The translations under genes and the position numbers were made by a program. Below the pieces are notes generated by a model. It had not been told where the DNA came from, ran no database searches, and saw only the letters and a program-made list of their open reading frames with translations. Below are positions 1-6,717 of a stretch of 9,533 nucleotides of DNA, in pieces; the first letter of the stretch is position 1; every line of letters begins with the position of its first letter. The DNA is taken from the NCBI GenBank assembly GCA_003165495.1, contig PMMB01000360.1:4094-13626 (forward strand), read 5' to 3'. The DNA is from Gammaproteobacteria bacterium. Its GTDB lineage: Bacteria; Pseudomonadota; Gammaproteobacteria; Steroidobacterales; Steroidobacteraceae.

Positions 1-339
1 AAGATTTACGCCCCCGAGGCCGTGGAGTTGTTGGCCACGGCCGAATGGCCGGGCAACGTGCGCCAGTTGTACAACGTGGTACGCCAAAACGTCGCGCTGT
101 CGCATGGCGCAATCATCACCGCCGAACTCGTGCAGCAATCGCTCGGCGGCAATCCGACGCGGCTGCCGTCATTCGACGAAGCGCGCGACGAGTTCACCCG
201 GAATTACCTGTCGCAGATATTGCAGATCACGGGCGGCAACGTCAGCCAGGCGGCGCGCCTGGCAAAGCGCAATCGCACGGACTTCTACAAACTTTTATCA
301 CGCCACCAGCTGCTGCCCGATGATTTCAAAAAGAGCTGA
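1..339 (+). CDS. glrR: GlrR-like sigma-54-dependent response regulator, C-terminal part (5' end outside window)
   Basis: The visible 112 residues are the end of an NtrC-family activator that remodels sigma-54 RNA polymerase. The reading frame is open from base 1, so the receiver domain and most of the AAA+ domain lie outside the window. The first part carries the conserved WPGNVRQL stretch at the end of the AAA+ domain (about residues 16-23). The last ~50 residues form a Fis-type helix-turn-helix with the GGNVSQAARLA...R..FYKLL pattern. The linker (NVALS, ALV or ELV, LPSF or LPTF, EAR) and the ending RHxLxxxDFK closely resemble E. coli GlrR as I remember it. There GlrR is paired with the sensor kinase GlrK and activates the small RNA gene glmY. 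The family call is secure; the glrR orthology is an inference from the C-terminus alone. The gene converges on the aminotransferase gene with only 39 bp between the stop codons. Confidence 0.82.
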   Translation, partial: KIYAPEAVELLATAEWPGNVRQLYNVVRQNVALSHGAIITAELVQQSLGGNPTRLPSFDEARDEFTRNYLSQILQITGGNVSQAARLAKRNRTDFYKLLSRHQLLPDDFKKS

Positions 340-378
340 AGCCACCGACCGGGCGCAGGCCCTGCCGTTGACCCATAA

Positions 379-1545
379 TTACCCGTAGAACTCGGCGATC
401 GTCGCAACAACATGGGCCAATTGGGCCTGCTCCAATTCAGGATAGATCGGCAACGCCAGGGTTTCCTCGGCGGCTCGCTCGGATTGCGGAAAATCCCCGG
501 CGCGGTAGTTCAAGTAAGCGAAACACCCCTGGAGATGCAGCGGCACCGGGTAGTAGACCTCGCTGCCGATGCCGCGCTCCATGAGCCTTGCCCTAAGGGC
601 GTTGCGGCCCTGCGCCCGCACGACGTATTGATTGAAAACATGCCGATAGCCCGCAACAGCGAGCGGCGTGCGCAATTTTGCCCCCAACCCGGCGCCGGCG
701 AAGGCAGTGTCATAGTACGCTGCGTTGCGCTGCCGCCCCTCCGTCCAGCGATCCAGGTATTTCAATTTCACGCGCAATACCGCCGCCTGCAATTCATCGA
801 TGCGAAAGTTGCCGCCGATCACCGCATGAAAATACTTGGGTTTGCCACCGTGCACACGCAGCACGCGCATGGCTTCGGCAAGCTCCATATCGTTAGTGGT
901 GCACAGACCAGCGTCGCCGAACGCACCCAAATTCTTCGTTGGAAAGAACGAAAAGCAGCCAACGTCGCCGATCGTGCCGGCATGCACACCGTTCTTGTAT
1001 TCCGTGCCGATGGCCTGCGCGGCATCCTCGATGACTTTCAAACGATGCCGCCGCGCTATCGCCATCAAGGGGTCCATGTCGGCGGACTGACCGTACAGAT
1101 GCACTGGCATCAACGCCTTGATCCGACCGCCGGTGCCGCGGTTGATCAGCTGCTCGCCCTGCGCCACACAGTGGTCGTCAATGAAGGCCTGCACTGCGGC
1201 GGGCGACAAATTAAAAGTCAGGGGGTCAATATCGCAGAACACCGGCCGCGCACCGGTGCGGGCGATGGTTCCCGCTGTTGCGAAAAAGGTAAAAGGAGAA
1301 GTGATCACCTCGTCGCCCGCCCCAATGTTGAGGGCCATGAGCGCGAGCAACAGAGCATCGGTGCCGGAAGACACGCCTATGCCGGCAGATGCCGCACAAT
1401 AACGTGCAACTTCCTCCTCCAGAGCGCGCACGTGCTCACCCAGAATGAAGTGTTGGCTGGCGCACACTTGGTCAATCACTGGCATTACTTCGGCGCGAAT
1501 TTGGGCAAATTGCGCCTTAAGATCGAGCAGGGGGACGTTGGTCAT
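379..1545 (-). CDS. DegT/DnrJ/EryC1/StrS family PLP-dependent sugar aminotransferase
   Basis: This 388-residue protein belongs to the fold-type I aminotransferases that transfer an amino group to keto-sugar nucleotides for O-antigen, capsule or other glycans. Visible family marks are GTDALLLAL near residues 61-69 (phosphate-binding loop), VIEDAAQAIG at 171-180 with Asp174 and Gln177 contacting the pyridine ring, and SFFPTKNLGAFGDAG at 199-213 with Lys204 as the PLP Schiff-base lysine. GNFRIDELQAA at 245-255 and YYPVPLHLQ at 331-339 are also typical. The length fits the family (about 360-400). I chose the ATG at 1545 because VPLLDLKAQ directly after it is where family members normally begin. 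In-frame starts upstream (1563, 1581) would add non-conserved residues, and no strong ribosome binding site decides the matter. Overall it recalls WbpE/FdtB-type 3-aminotransferases, but the exact sugar cannot be read from the sequence. It is transcribed divergently from the sugar transferase gene. Confidence 0.93.
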   Translation of the reverse strand: MTNVPLLDLKAQFAQIRAEVMPVIDQVCASQHFILGEHVRALEEEVARYCAASAGIGVSSGTDALLLALMALNIGAGDEVITSPFTFFATAGTIARTGARPVFCDIDPLTFNLSPAAVQAFIDDHCVAQGEQLINRGTGGRIKALMPVHLYGQSADMDPLMAIARRHRLKVIEDAAQAIGTEYKNGVHAGTIGDVGCFSFFPTKNLGAFGDAGLCTTNDMELAEAMRVLRVHGGKPKYFHAVIGGNFRIDELQAAVLRVKLKYLDRWTEGRQRNAAYYDTAFAGAGLGAKLRTPLAVAGYRHVFNQYVVRAQGRNALRARLMERGIGSEVYYPVPLHLQGCFAYLNYRAGDFPQSERAAEETLALPIYPELEQAQLAHVVATIAEFYG

Positions 1546-1726
1546 AGCCCCATAGAATACCATTGGTCGGCGGCCGGCCACGGGCCGCGCAACGGAGCGA
1601 TTTTCCCCTTATGTAAATTAGGTCACACACCCGTCACGAGATTTGACAGATAATGCAGCTTGATTTTGTCGCACTTCTGCCACGCGCGAGCGTCACGGAC
1701 GCTGCCTGTGGCTCAATGGATACCTG
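1546..1726. promoter_or_regulatory. Divergent intergenic region between aminotransferase and sugar transferase genes
   Basis: These 181 bp separate two divergently transcribed genes, so promoters for both are expected here. A perfect TTGACA box lies at 1643-1648 on the + strand, but no good -10 box follows at 16-18 bp. GATAAT sits directly after it at 1649-1654 without a matching -35. Two small inverted repeats are present. One is GCGGCC/GGCCGC at 1570-1575 and 1583-1588, about 25 bp upstream of the aminotransferase start. The other is AGCGTC/GACGCT at 1689-1694 and 1698-1703, about 23 bp upstream of the transferase start. No strong Shine-Dalgarno sequence precedes either start. A promoter role follows from gene orientation; exact boxes are not established. 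Confidence 0.4.
1689..1703 (+). other. Small inverted repeat (leader hairpin candidate) before the sugar transferase gene
   Basis: AGCGTC, a 3-base loop (ACG) and GACGCT form a perfect 6-bp stem ending 23 bp before the start codon at 1727. It is GC-rich and would fold in the 5' leader of the transcript. No U-run follows, so it is not a classical terminator. It could affect translation initiation or be chance in high-GC DNA. Confidence 0.3.
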
Positions 1727-3130
1727 ATGACCCAGCCGGTATTATTCAAACAAAGCTTTCTCATCGCGATTTTGGCCGGCGTACAAGCGATGATGCCGGC
1801 GGTCGTTGCGGTTACCTCGTTGTACGCGACCATCATATTTTTCGGCATCGTCTTCGACAGGTCTTCCCAAGCCATCATCATCGTCGCGGTACTGTGTTTG
1901 ATCCTGGTCCAGGCGCCTCGTGAGGTCACCACGCAGCTAACCTCCGCACGCATATCGGCCGTCATGGACGTGATTTTTCGCTGGCTGTTGCTGCTCGCGG
2001 TCATGCTGGCAATCGGCTATGTCACGAAGTCTCTCACTGACTATCCGCGCCGAATATTTCTCACCTGGGCGGTGGTCACGCCCGTTGCGCTGATTTTCTC
2101 CACGCTGGCCATGCAAGAAGTCATGCACCGATTCTTGATGAACGCTTTCGAAAACCGCAGCGCCATCTTTGCCGGATACAACAACAGCAGCCTGGAGCTG
2201 GCGCGGCGGTTGACGGATAACCCCGCGATGCGCCTGAAAGTGTCCGGCTTCTTCGATGACCGTAGCACCGACCGGCTTGCCATGGAATCCGATGCCAAGC
2301 TCGTCGGCACCTTGAGTGAAATATCCACCTACGTGAAGGAACATGGGACGGATGTCATTTTCATCGCGCTGCCGCTTCGGCACGTGAAGCGCGTCATGAC
2401 CCTTCTCGATGATTTGCGCGACACCACAGCCTCGATTTACTACGTACCTGATATCTTCGTCTTCGACCTCATCCAGGCGCGCTCCGGCGAGATTCACGGC
2501 ATTCCCGTGGTCGCCATGTGTGAAACCCCTTTTTACGGATACCGCGGCGTGACGAAGCGGCTGACCGATATTGGTTTGTCCGTCGTGATCCTGCTGCTGT
2601 TCCTGCCCCTACTGCTACTGATCTCGGTTCTGGTCAAACTCTCATCGCCTGGACCCGTCATATTCAAACAGCGCCGTTATGGTCTGGATGGGCAGGAAAT
2701 CGCCGTGTACAAATTCAGGACCATGAGCGTGACCGAGGACGGCGCGCAAATCCGGCAGGCGTCGAAGACCGACAGCCGCATCACACGCATCGGCGGCATA
2801 CTCAGACGCACCTCGCTGGATGAGCTGCCGCAACTCATCAATGTCCTGCAGGGCCGCATGAGCCTGGTGGGGCCGCGGCCCCATGCCGTGGCGCACAACG
2901 AGGAATACCGCAAACTCATCAAGGGCTACATGGTGCGACACAAAGTGTTGCCCGGCATTACGGGCCTGGCGCAAGTGAACGGTTGTCGCGGGGAGACCTC
3001 ACAGCTCGAAGAGATGGAGGCGCGGGTGAATTACGACCTTGATTACCTCAGGCGTTGGACGCCCATGCTGGACATCAAAATCATTTTGCTCACCGCGGTC
3101 AAAGTGTTTCGCGACGACAAGGCCTACTGA
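1727..3130 (+). CDS. Polyprenyl glycosylphosphotransferase (WcaJ/WbaP type, undecaprenyl-phosphate sugar-1-phosphate transferase)
   Basis: This 467-residue inner-membrane enzyme is predicted to move a hexose-1-phosphate from a nucleotide sugar (UDP-glucose or UDP-galactose in known relatives) to undecaprenyl phosphate, the first committed step of many exopolysaccharides. The N-terminal half has about four hydrophobic segments (roughly residues 11-39, 49-61, 82-100, 109-129), then a soluble CoA-binding/Rossmann-like region (about 145-265; IFAGYNNSSLELARRL, GFFDDR). The catalytic bacterial sugar transferase domain begins near 275 with TKRLTDIGLS and a membrane segment at about 285-305. It continues with VIFKQRRYG, YKFRTM (328-333), the catalytic Asp365-Glu366 in LDELPQ, GPRP at 382-385, and LPGITGLAQVNGCRG. 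The C-terminus ends in the short KAY, like the NAY ending common in WcaJ-type enzymes. The substrate sugar is not determined. Its TGA overlaps the PPTase gene end by 7 bp on the opposite strand. TGATG at 1725 overlaps a three-codon ATG frame (1716-1727). Confidence 0.94.
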   Translation: MTQPVLFKQSFLIAILAGVQAMMPAVVAVTSLYATIIFFGIVFDRSSQAIIIVAVLCLILVQAPREVTTQLTSARISAVMDVIFRWLLLLAVMLAIGYVTKSLTDYPRRIFLTWAVVTPVALIFSTLAMQEVMHRFLMNAFENRSAIFAGYNNSSLELARRLTDNPAMRLKVSGFFDDRSTDRLAMESDAKLVGTLSEISTYVKEHGTDVIFIALPLRHVKRVMTLLDDLRDTTASIYYVPDIFVFDLIQARSGEIHGIPVVAMCETPFYGYRGVTKRLTDIGLSVVILLLFLPLLLLISVLVKLSSPGPVIFKQRRYGLDGQEIAVYKFRTMSVTEDGAQIRQASKTDSRITRIGGILRRTSLDELPQLINVLQGRMSLVGPRPHAVAHNEEYRKLIKGYMVRHKVLPGITGLAQVNGCRGETSQLEEMEARVNYDLDYLRRWTPMLDIKIILLTAVKVFRDDKAY

Positions 3131-3825
3131 GCCGAACCCGCGGCCGCGGCCAAGCCCATACCCGCCGTCACGAACCCTTCGTGATATAGATACCGTCCTT
3201 GCATGGGCAGCGCGCTGTATTTGGCGATCCTAATACTGCGGGTGGCATGGATCCGGAATGCGCCATCCGTGGCACCCCACGCCACCGCCTCAACGCGTGC
3301 GTCGTGAAAATTCAAGTGTTCGCGCACCACGGGGTACTGGCATTTGTAGAACGCCTCCTTGGCCGAGAAAATCAAGGTAACTGCGGCAGCGTGCTCCGAT
3401 GCCGGCAGCGACCGAACCCATGCAGTCTCGAAGGGCACACAGATGCTGGACCAAATCCCGGGGTTGACATCTCCGACCACCTCGCTATCGAGGCCAAGGC
3501 CACCTGTGCGCAGTCGCTCGGCGGCTACCGCGGCGCAAAAACTCGCGGTATGCGTAATACTCCCGACCATGGAGTCGGGCCAGATCGGTTGCCGGTCATC
3601 GGCCACCTTGATGGGAAAATCGACCATGCCGAATTCGGCCAATGCTCGCCTCGCGCACAGGCGCCCCGCCGTAAATTCCTGTACTCGCTTCGGGACCGCT
3701 CGCCCTAAATACATGGCTTCCGCAGGCAGCAGCAGCTCGGGGTTGCCCGCCTCGCGCAGCTCGGCGGCGACCGCGCCCGGCGGAAACAAGCTGCTCAAAC
3801 TGCTCGACAAGGTGGCGGGATTCAT
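3124..3825 (-). CDS. 4'-phosphopantetheinyl transferase (EntD/Sfp superfamily)
   Basis: This 233-residue protein should transfer phosphopantetheine from coenzyme A to a serine of an acyl or peptidyl carrier protein, converting it to the active form. The N-terminal 4PPT domain is clear: LLLPAEA at 31-37, VPKRVQEFTAGRLCARRAL at about 44-62 with the conserved GRxCAxxAL. The catalytic region follows: DRQPIWP at 77-83, GSITHT at 88-93 with His92, GLGLDSE at 109-115 giving the Mg-binding acidic pair Asp113 and Glu115, and FSAKEAFYK at 153-161 with Lys156-Glu157. All key residues are present. I chose the ATG at 3825 because the frame upstream to a GTG at 3891 adds 22 residues without family character; this start is uncertain since neither has a good ribosome binding site. 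The 3' end overlaps the converging sugar transferase gene. No carrier protein or synthase is visible nearby, so its target is unknown. Confidence 0.92.
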   Translation of the reverse strand: MNPATLSSSLSSLFPPGAVAAELREAGNPELLLPAEAMYLGRAVPKRVQEFTAGRLCARRALAEFGMVDFPIKVADDRQPIWPDSMVGSITHTASFCAAVAAERLRTGGLGLDSEVVGDVNPGIWSSICVPFETAWVRSLPASEHAAAVTLIFSAKEAFYKCQYPVVREHLNFHDARVEAVAWGATDGAFRIHATRSIRIAKYSALPMQGRYLYHEGFVTAGMGLAAAAGSAQ

Positions 3826-3932
3826 CGCAAGACGACGCGTACTTCGCTTAAAAAGTGGGAGTTGACCGAGAGTTTGACAGGTGCCGCTCACTTACGCTTG
3901 CCGCTGGTTTGCGGCATGGATGATAATGCCCA
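3826..3932. promoter_or_regulatory. Divergent intergenic region between PPTase and reductase genes
   Basis: These 107 bp must hold promoters for two divergent genes if the PPTase starts at 3825. On the + strand a TTGACA hexamer lies at 3874-3879 without a convincing -10. A weaker pair, TTGCCG at 3898-3903 and GATAAT at 3922-3927 with an 18-bp spacer, would start transcription almost at the reductase ATG (3933). That would give a nearly leaderless mRNA, in keeping with the lack of any purine-rich Shine-Dalgarno sequence there. These boxes are weak and read by eye. Confidence 0.3.
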
Positions 3933-4667
3933 ATGCAGAATGTCATCGTGACCGGCGGCAGTCGCGGGCTCGGACTCGCGATGGCTTGCGCCCTCTCGGC
4001 CGCCGGCTATCGCATCATCGCGCTCGCGCGCAATAGCACCGAGGAGTTGGTGGCGGCGAGCCGCGCGGCGGCGGATGGCGGCCGCGGCGCGATCGAGTTT
4101 CGCGCCTGCGACTTATCCGACTTGGGCCAGATTGCGCCGCTGGTGAAAGCGCTGCGCGCGGACTTCGGTCCGCTCTACGGCCTCATCAACAACGCAGGTT
4201 TAGGCACCAGCGGCCTGCTCAGCACCATGCGCGATCAGGATATTCAGCGACTGATCCAACTCAACACCGTCTCGCCCATCCTGCTGTCGAAGTACGCCGT
4301 TCGATCGATGATGGCGCAGCGTGAAGGCCGCATCATCAATATAGCCTCGATCGTGGCCTCCACCGGCTACGGTGGGCTCTCGGTCTACAGCGCCACCAAG
4401 GCCTCGCTGATTGGCTTCACTCGCTCGCTGGCGCGCGAGGTCGGGCGGCTCGGCATCACGGTGAACGCCGTCGCACCCGGCTTCATCGCCACTGAGATGA
4501 CGCAGGAACTGGACGAGGCGCAGCGCCAGCAGATTGCGCGGCGCAGTGCCCTGAAGCGCATGCCGGATCCGATCGACGTGGCGCGCAGCATCGAGTTCTT
4601 ATTAGGGGACGGAGGCCGCAATATTACCGGTACGGTACTCACCGTCGACGCCGGCAGCACAGCGTAG
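3933..4667 (+). CDS. Short-chain dehydrogenase/reductase, FabG-like (3-oxoacyl-ACP reductase candidate)
   Basis: This 244-residue protein is a classical SDR, the usual length for FabG. It has the Rossmann dinucleotide motif TGGSRGLG at 7-14, CDLSD at 59-63, NNAG at 86-89, and a complete catalytic tetrad: Asn111, Ser139 in INIASI, and Tyr152/Lys156 in YSATK. The APGFIATEMT stretch at 181-190 and the VDAG near the C-terminus follow the FabG pattern. The likely reaction is NADPH-dependent reduction of a 3-keto group, possibly on an acyl-carrier-protein thioester. The neighbouring PPTase, divergently transcribed 107 bp away, favours a carrier-bound acyl substrate, but that is inference. Many classical SDRs with other substrates (sugars, steroids, acetoacetyl-CoA) share these motifs. 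The start codon is supported by the glycine-rich motif beginning at residue 7. No recognisable Shine-Dalgarno sequence precedes it. Confidence 0.9.
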   Translation: MQNVIVTGGSRGLGLAMACALSAAGYRIIALARNSTEELVAASRAAADGGRGAIEFRACDLSDLGQIAPLVKALRADFGPLYGLINNAGLGTSGLLSTMRDQDIQRLIQLNTVSPILLSKYAVRSMMAQREGRIINIASIVASTGYGGLSVYSATKASLIGFTRSLAREVGRLGITVNAVAPGFIATEMTQELDEAQRQQIARRSALKRMPDPIDVARSIEFLLGDGGRNITGTVLTVDAGSTA

Positions 4668-4683
4668 CTCTCACGGAGACCAG

Positions 4684-4721
4684 CCGACCACCGCTGTGGC
4701 AGCTGCCAGCATAGAGGTCGG
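4684..4721. repeat. Concentric inverted repeat (38 bp) between reductase and phosphate transporter genes
   Basis: Two perfect inverted repeats share one centre (between 4702 and 4703). The inner one is the 12-bp palindrome TGGCAGCTGCCA at 4697-4708. The outer arms are CCGACC at 4684-4689 and GGTCGG at 4716-4721. The 7-bp stretches between inner and outer arms are not complementary. It lies 16 bp after the reductase stop and 57 bp before the transporter start. It could be an operator for a dimeric or tetrameric regulator, or an RNA hairpin with an internal loop. No T-run follows, so an intrinsic terminator is unlikely. Confidence 0.45.
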
Positions 4722-4778
4722 TGAAACTGTGCGCGTCGTCAACTACTTTCGCCGCCCCTGGGCTCATTCTCAGTAATC

Positions 4779-6512
4779 ATGAACGGCACGCTCATACTCA
4801 TCGAACTTGCGGGTCATGTGGGCCTTCTCCTATGGGGCACTCACATGGTCGGCAGCGGAGTCCAACGTGGCTTCGGTACGGTGCTGCGACATTGGTTAGG
4901 GCGCAACCTCGATAACCGCTTGCACGCGTTTTGTACGGGCCTAGCCGTCACGACGCTGCTACAGAGCAGCACGGCCACCGGACTGTTGGCGACATCGTTT
5001 GCGGCCACCGGTGTCATCGCGCTGGCTCCCGCGCTCGCTGTCATGCTCGGTGCCAATGTTGGCACGGCGCTGTTGACGCAACTGTTGTCTTTCAATGTGG
5101 CCCTGGTCGGCCCACCGCTCGTGCTCGCGGGCGTGCTCGCCTTCCGCTGGGCAAGTAATAGCCGCTTAAAAAACCTCGGGCGCATCGGAATCGGTCTCGG
5201 TCTCATGCTCACGGCGCTTGCCGGCCTCGTGCACACGCTTGGGCCCATCGAGAATGCGCCCCTGCTGGGTCCGGTGATGGGTTCGCTTGCCGGGGACCCC
5301 GTTCTCGCGATGCTGATTGCGGCGCTGCTCACCTGGGCCTGTCACTCGAGTATTGCGATGGTGCTGCTTGTCAGTTCGTTGGCGGCAAGCCACGTCGTTG
5401 GTCCTACCGGGGCGCTTGCGCTGGTGCTGGGTGCAAACGTGGGCGGGGCGCTGCCCGCACTTATCGACGCCTCGACACGGGCCGCAAGACGCCTACCGCT
5501 CGGCAATCTCTTGGTACGGCTTGCGGGCACTGTGGTTGCACTCCCGTTGCTCCCCGAAATCGCACACGCGCTCGGCGGCGCGGATCCTTACTCCGCGCGC
5601 TTGGCCGTAAATTTTCACTTGCTGTTCAATGTGTCACTCGCCGGCGTATTCCTAGGACCGGTGGGGCCGCTCGCGCGCAGCCTCACTCGCTGGTTACCCG
5701 ATCCACCGACACCGGCCGATCCTTCGCGGCCGGTGTATCTTGACGTCGCCGCACTTGATTCGGCGACGGTGGCGCTCGCGAACGCCTCGAGGGAGACGTT
5801 GCGCATGGCGGACATGGTCGATTCGATGCTGCGGGATACTCTTGCAGTCATTTATCGCGACGATCGGGTGCGCGCGGAAGCAGTCTCGGCGACTGCGCGC
5901 TGCGTTGATAAATTGGGAGAGGCGATTCGCCGCTATCTGGCGGACGTGGGCGATGAGCAGTCCCTGGACAGCCAACGGGGAGGTGCACGCGGACAGGACA
6001 TCTTGTCGGCAGTTATCAACCTCGAGCACGTTGCTGACATCATCGCCAATAGTTTGGTGGAATTTTCGCTTCGCAGTTTCAAGCGAGGCGAGAAACTTGC
6101 CGCAGAGGAATTCGAAATCGTCGCCGCCATGCACGGCGAACTGGTCGACTGCCTGCGCCTCGCACTGGCCGTTTTTCTGCAAGCCGAGCCACGCGACGCG
6201 ACGCGCCTGGTCGCGAGCAAGGCGCAGTTCCGAATGTTCGACGCGTCAGCGATGACTTTGAGTGCGCAGCTGCTGCGCACGGCCGCCGCGACCACTCGAC
6301 TGGCAGACAAAGACACTGCGGAACGGGTGGCCGAGGAGAGTGGTCTGTTCCTGCGCACAGTCCGAGATCTGCGGCGTATTCATTCTCACCTTGCAAGCTT
6401 CGCCTATCCGATACTGCACGGCTCCCGCAGCAGCACGCAAAGGCCGCCGCGCATGACGGCTACCGCGCTCCCGGCCCCACTAACACCAAAGCGCACCCTA
6501 CCCGGCGGTTAG
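4779..6512 (+). CDS. yjbB: Na/Pi cotransporter family protein, YjbB-like, with PhoU-like C-terminal domain
   Basis: This 577-residue inner-membrane protein has the two inverted Na_Pi_cotrans repeats (roughly residues 5-150 and 165-300) followed by a long helical cytoplasmic part (about 325-545) of the PhoU-like type. Repeat one shows LLWGTHMVGSG, QSSTAT at 62-67 and GANVGTALL at 91-99. Repeat two shows CHSSIA at 188-193 and GANVGGALPAL at 218-228. The second QSS motif has lost its glutamine, which I recall also being the case in E. coli YjbB. The linker LDVAALDSATVALANASRETLR at about 321-342 closely matches YjbB, supporting that subfamily over animal-type NaPi-II proteins. E. coli YjbB has been linked to phosphate efflux; direction here is inferred from that. 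The tail beyond ~545 is Ser/Pro/Arg-rich and probably unstructured. The ATG at 4779 begins just ahead of the first membrane segment; no strong ribosome binding site is seen. Confidence 0.9.
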   Translation: MNGTLILIELAGHVGLLLWGTHMVGSGVQRGFGTVLRHWLGRNLDNRLHAFCTGLAVTTLLQSSTATGLLATSFAATGVIALAPALAVMLGANVGTALLTQLLSFNVALVGPPLVLAGVLAFRWASNSRLKNLGRIGIGLGLMLTALAGLVHTLGPIENAPLLGPVMGSLAGDPVLAMLIAALLTWACHSSIAMVLLVSSLAASHVVGPTGALALVLGANVGGALPALIDASTRAARRLPLGNLLVRLAGTVVALPLLPEIAHALGGADPYSARLAVNFHLLFNVSLAGVFLGPVGPLARSLTRWLPDPPTPADPSRPVYLDVAALDSATVALANASRETLRMADMVDSMLRDTLAVIYRDDRVRAEAVSATARCVDKLGEAIRRYLADVGDEQSLDSQRGGARGQDILSAVINLEHVADIIANSLVEFSLRSFKRGEKLAAEEFEIVAAMHGELVDCLRLALAVFLQAEPRDATRLVASKAQFRMFDASAMTLSAQLLRTAAATTRLADKDTAERVAEESGLFLRTVRDLRRIHSHLASFAYPILHGSRSSTQRPPRMTATALPAPLTPKRTLPGG

Positions 6513-6543
6513 GTACCGCTCGGTCCAGTCTTGCGGTAACTGC

Positions 6544-6561
6544 TCGCCAACTCATTGGCGA
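6544..6561 (+). terminator. Stem-loop 32 bp downstream of the phosphate transporter gene
   Basis: TCGCCAA, loop CTCA and TTGGCGA form a perfect 7-bp stem. Its position just after a stop codon and before a separate gene fits transcript termination or 3'-end protection. The following bases (ATTCCCTCC) are not a T-run, so it is not a canonical intrinsic terminator. Confidence 0.35.
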
Positions 6562-6717
6562 ATTCCCTCCATTACATAACGAAGCTCTCGACAATTTTGC
6601 GAGCACATGCGCAGCCAATGACATACGATTAAAAAATCGGGGATGTGCAAGACGGAGTACCCGTGGGGACGCCAATTTTAAACGCCAGACAGGCGGAAGT
6701 CGGTTTACGGGATATTC

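Noticed and set aside
349..366. GGGC...GCCC mini-stem between the glrR-like and aminotransferase genes as a shared terminator
   Set aside because: The stem is only about 4 bp with a 4-base loop and there is no T-run on either side, so it is too weak to call.
412..1653. A 413-codon open frame on the + strand, antisense to the aminotransferase gene
   Set aside because: It is longer than the aminotransferase, but the minus-strand protein carries every family motif. The + frame reads as Arg/His/Gly-rich shadow sequence without domains, as is common opposite high-GC genes.
1643..1671. Sigma-70 promoter built on TTGACA at 1643-1648
   Set aside because: No hexamer at 16-18 bp downstream resembles TATAAT, so the box alone is not enough for a promoter call.
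3199..3865. Two + strand frames of about 168 codons opposite the PPTase gene
   Set aside because: The minus-strand PPTase motifs are complete, and the + frames show no recognisable domain or start signal.
6626..6717. CGATT/AATCG stem at 6626-6639 and the G-rich leader after it as a possible riboswitch (c-di-GMP class considered)
   Set aside because: The 5-bp AT-rich stem is weak, and the conserved core bases expected for a GEMM-type riboswitch are not found in order.
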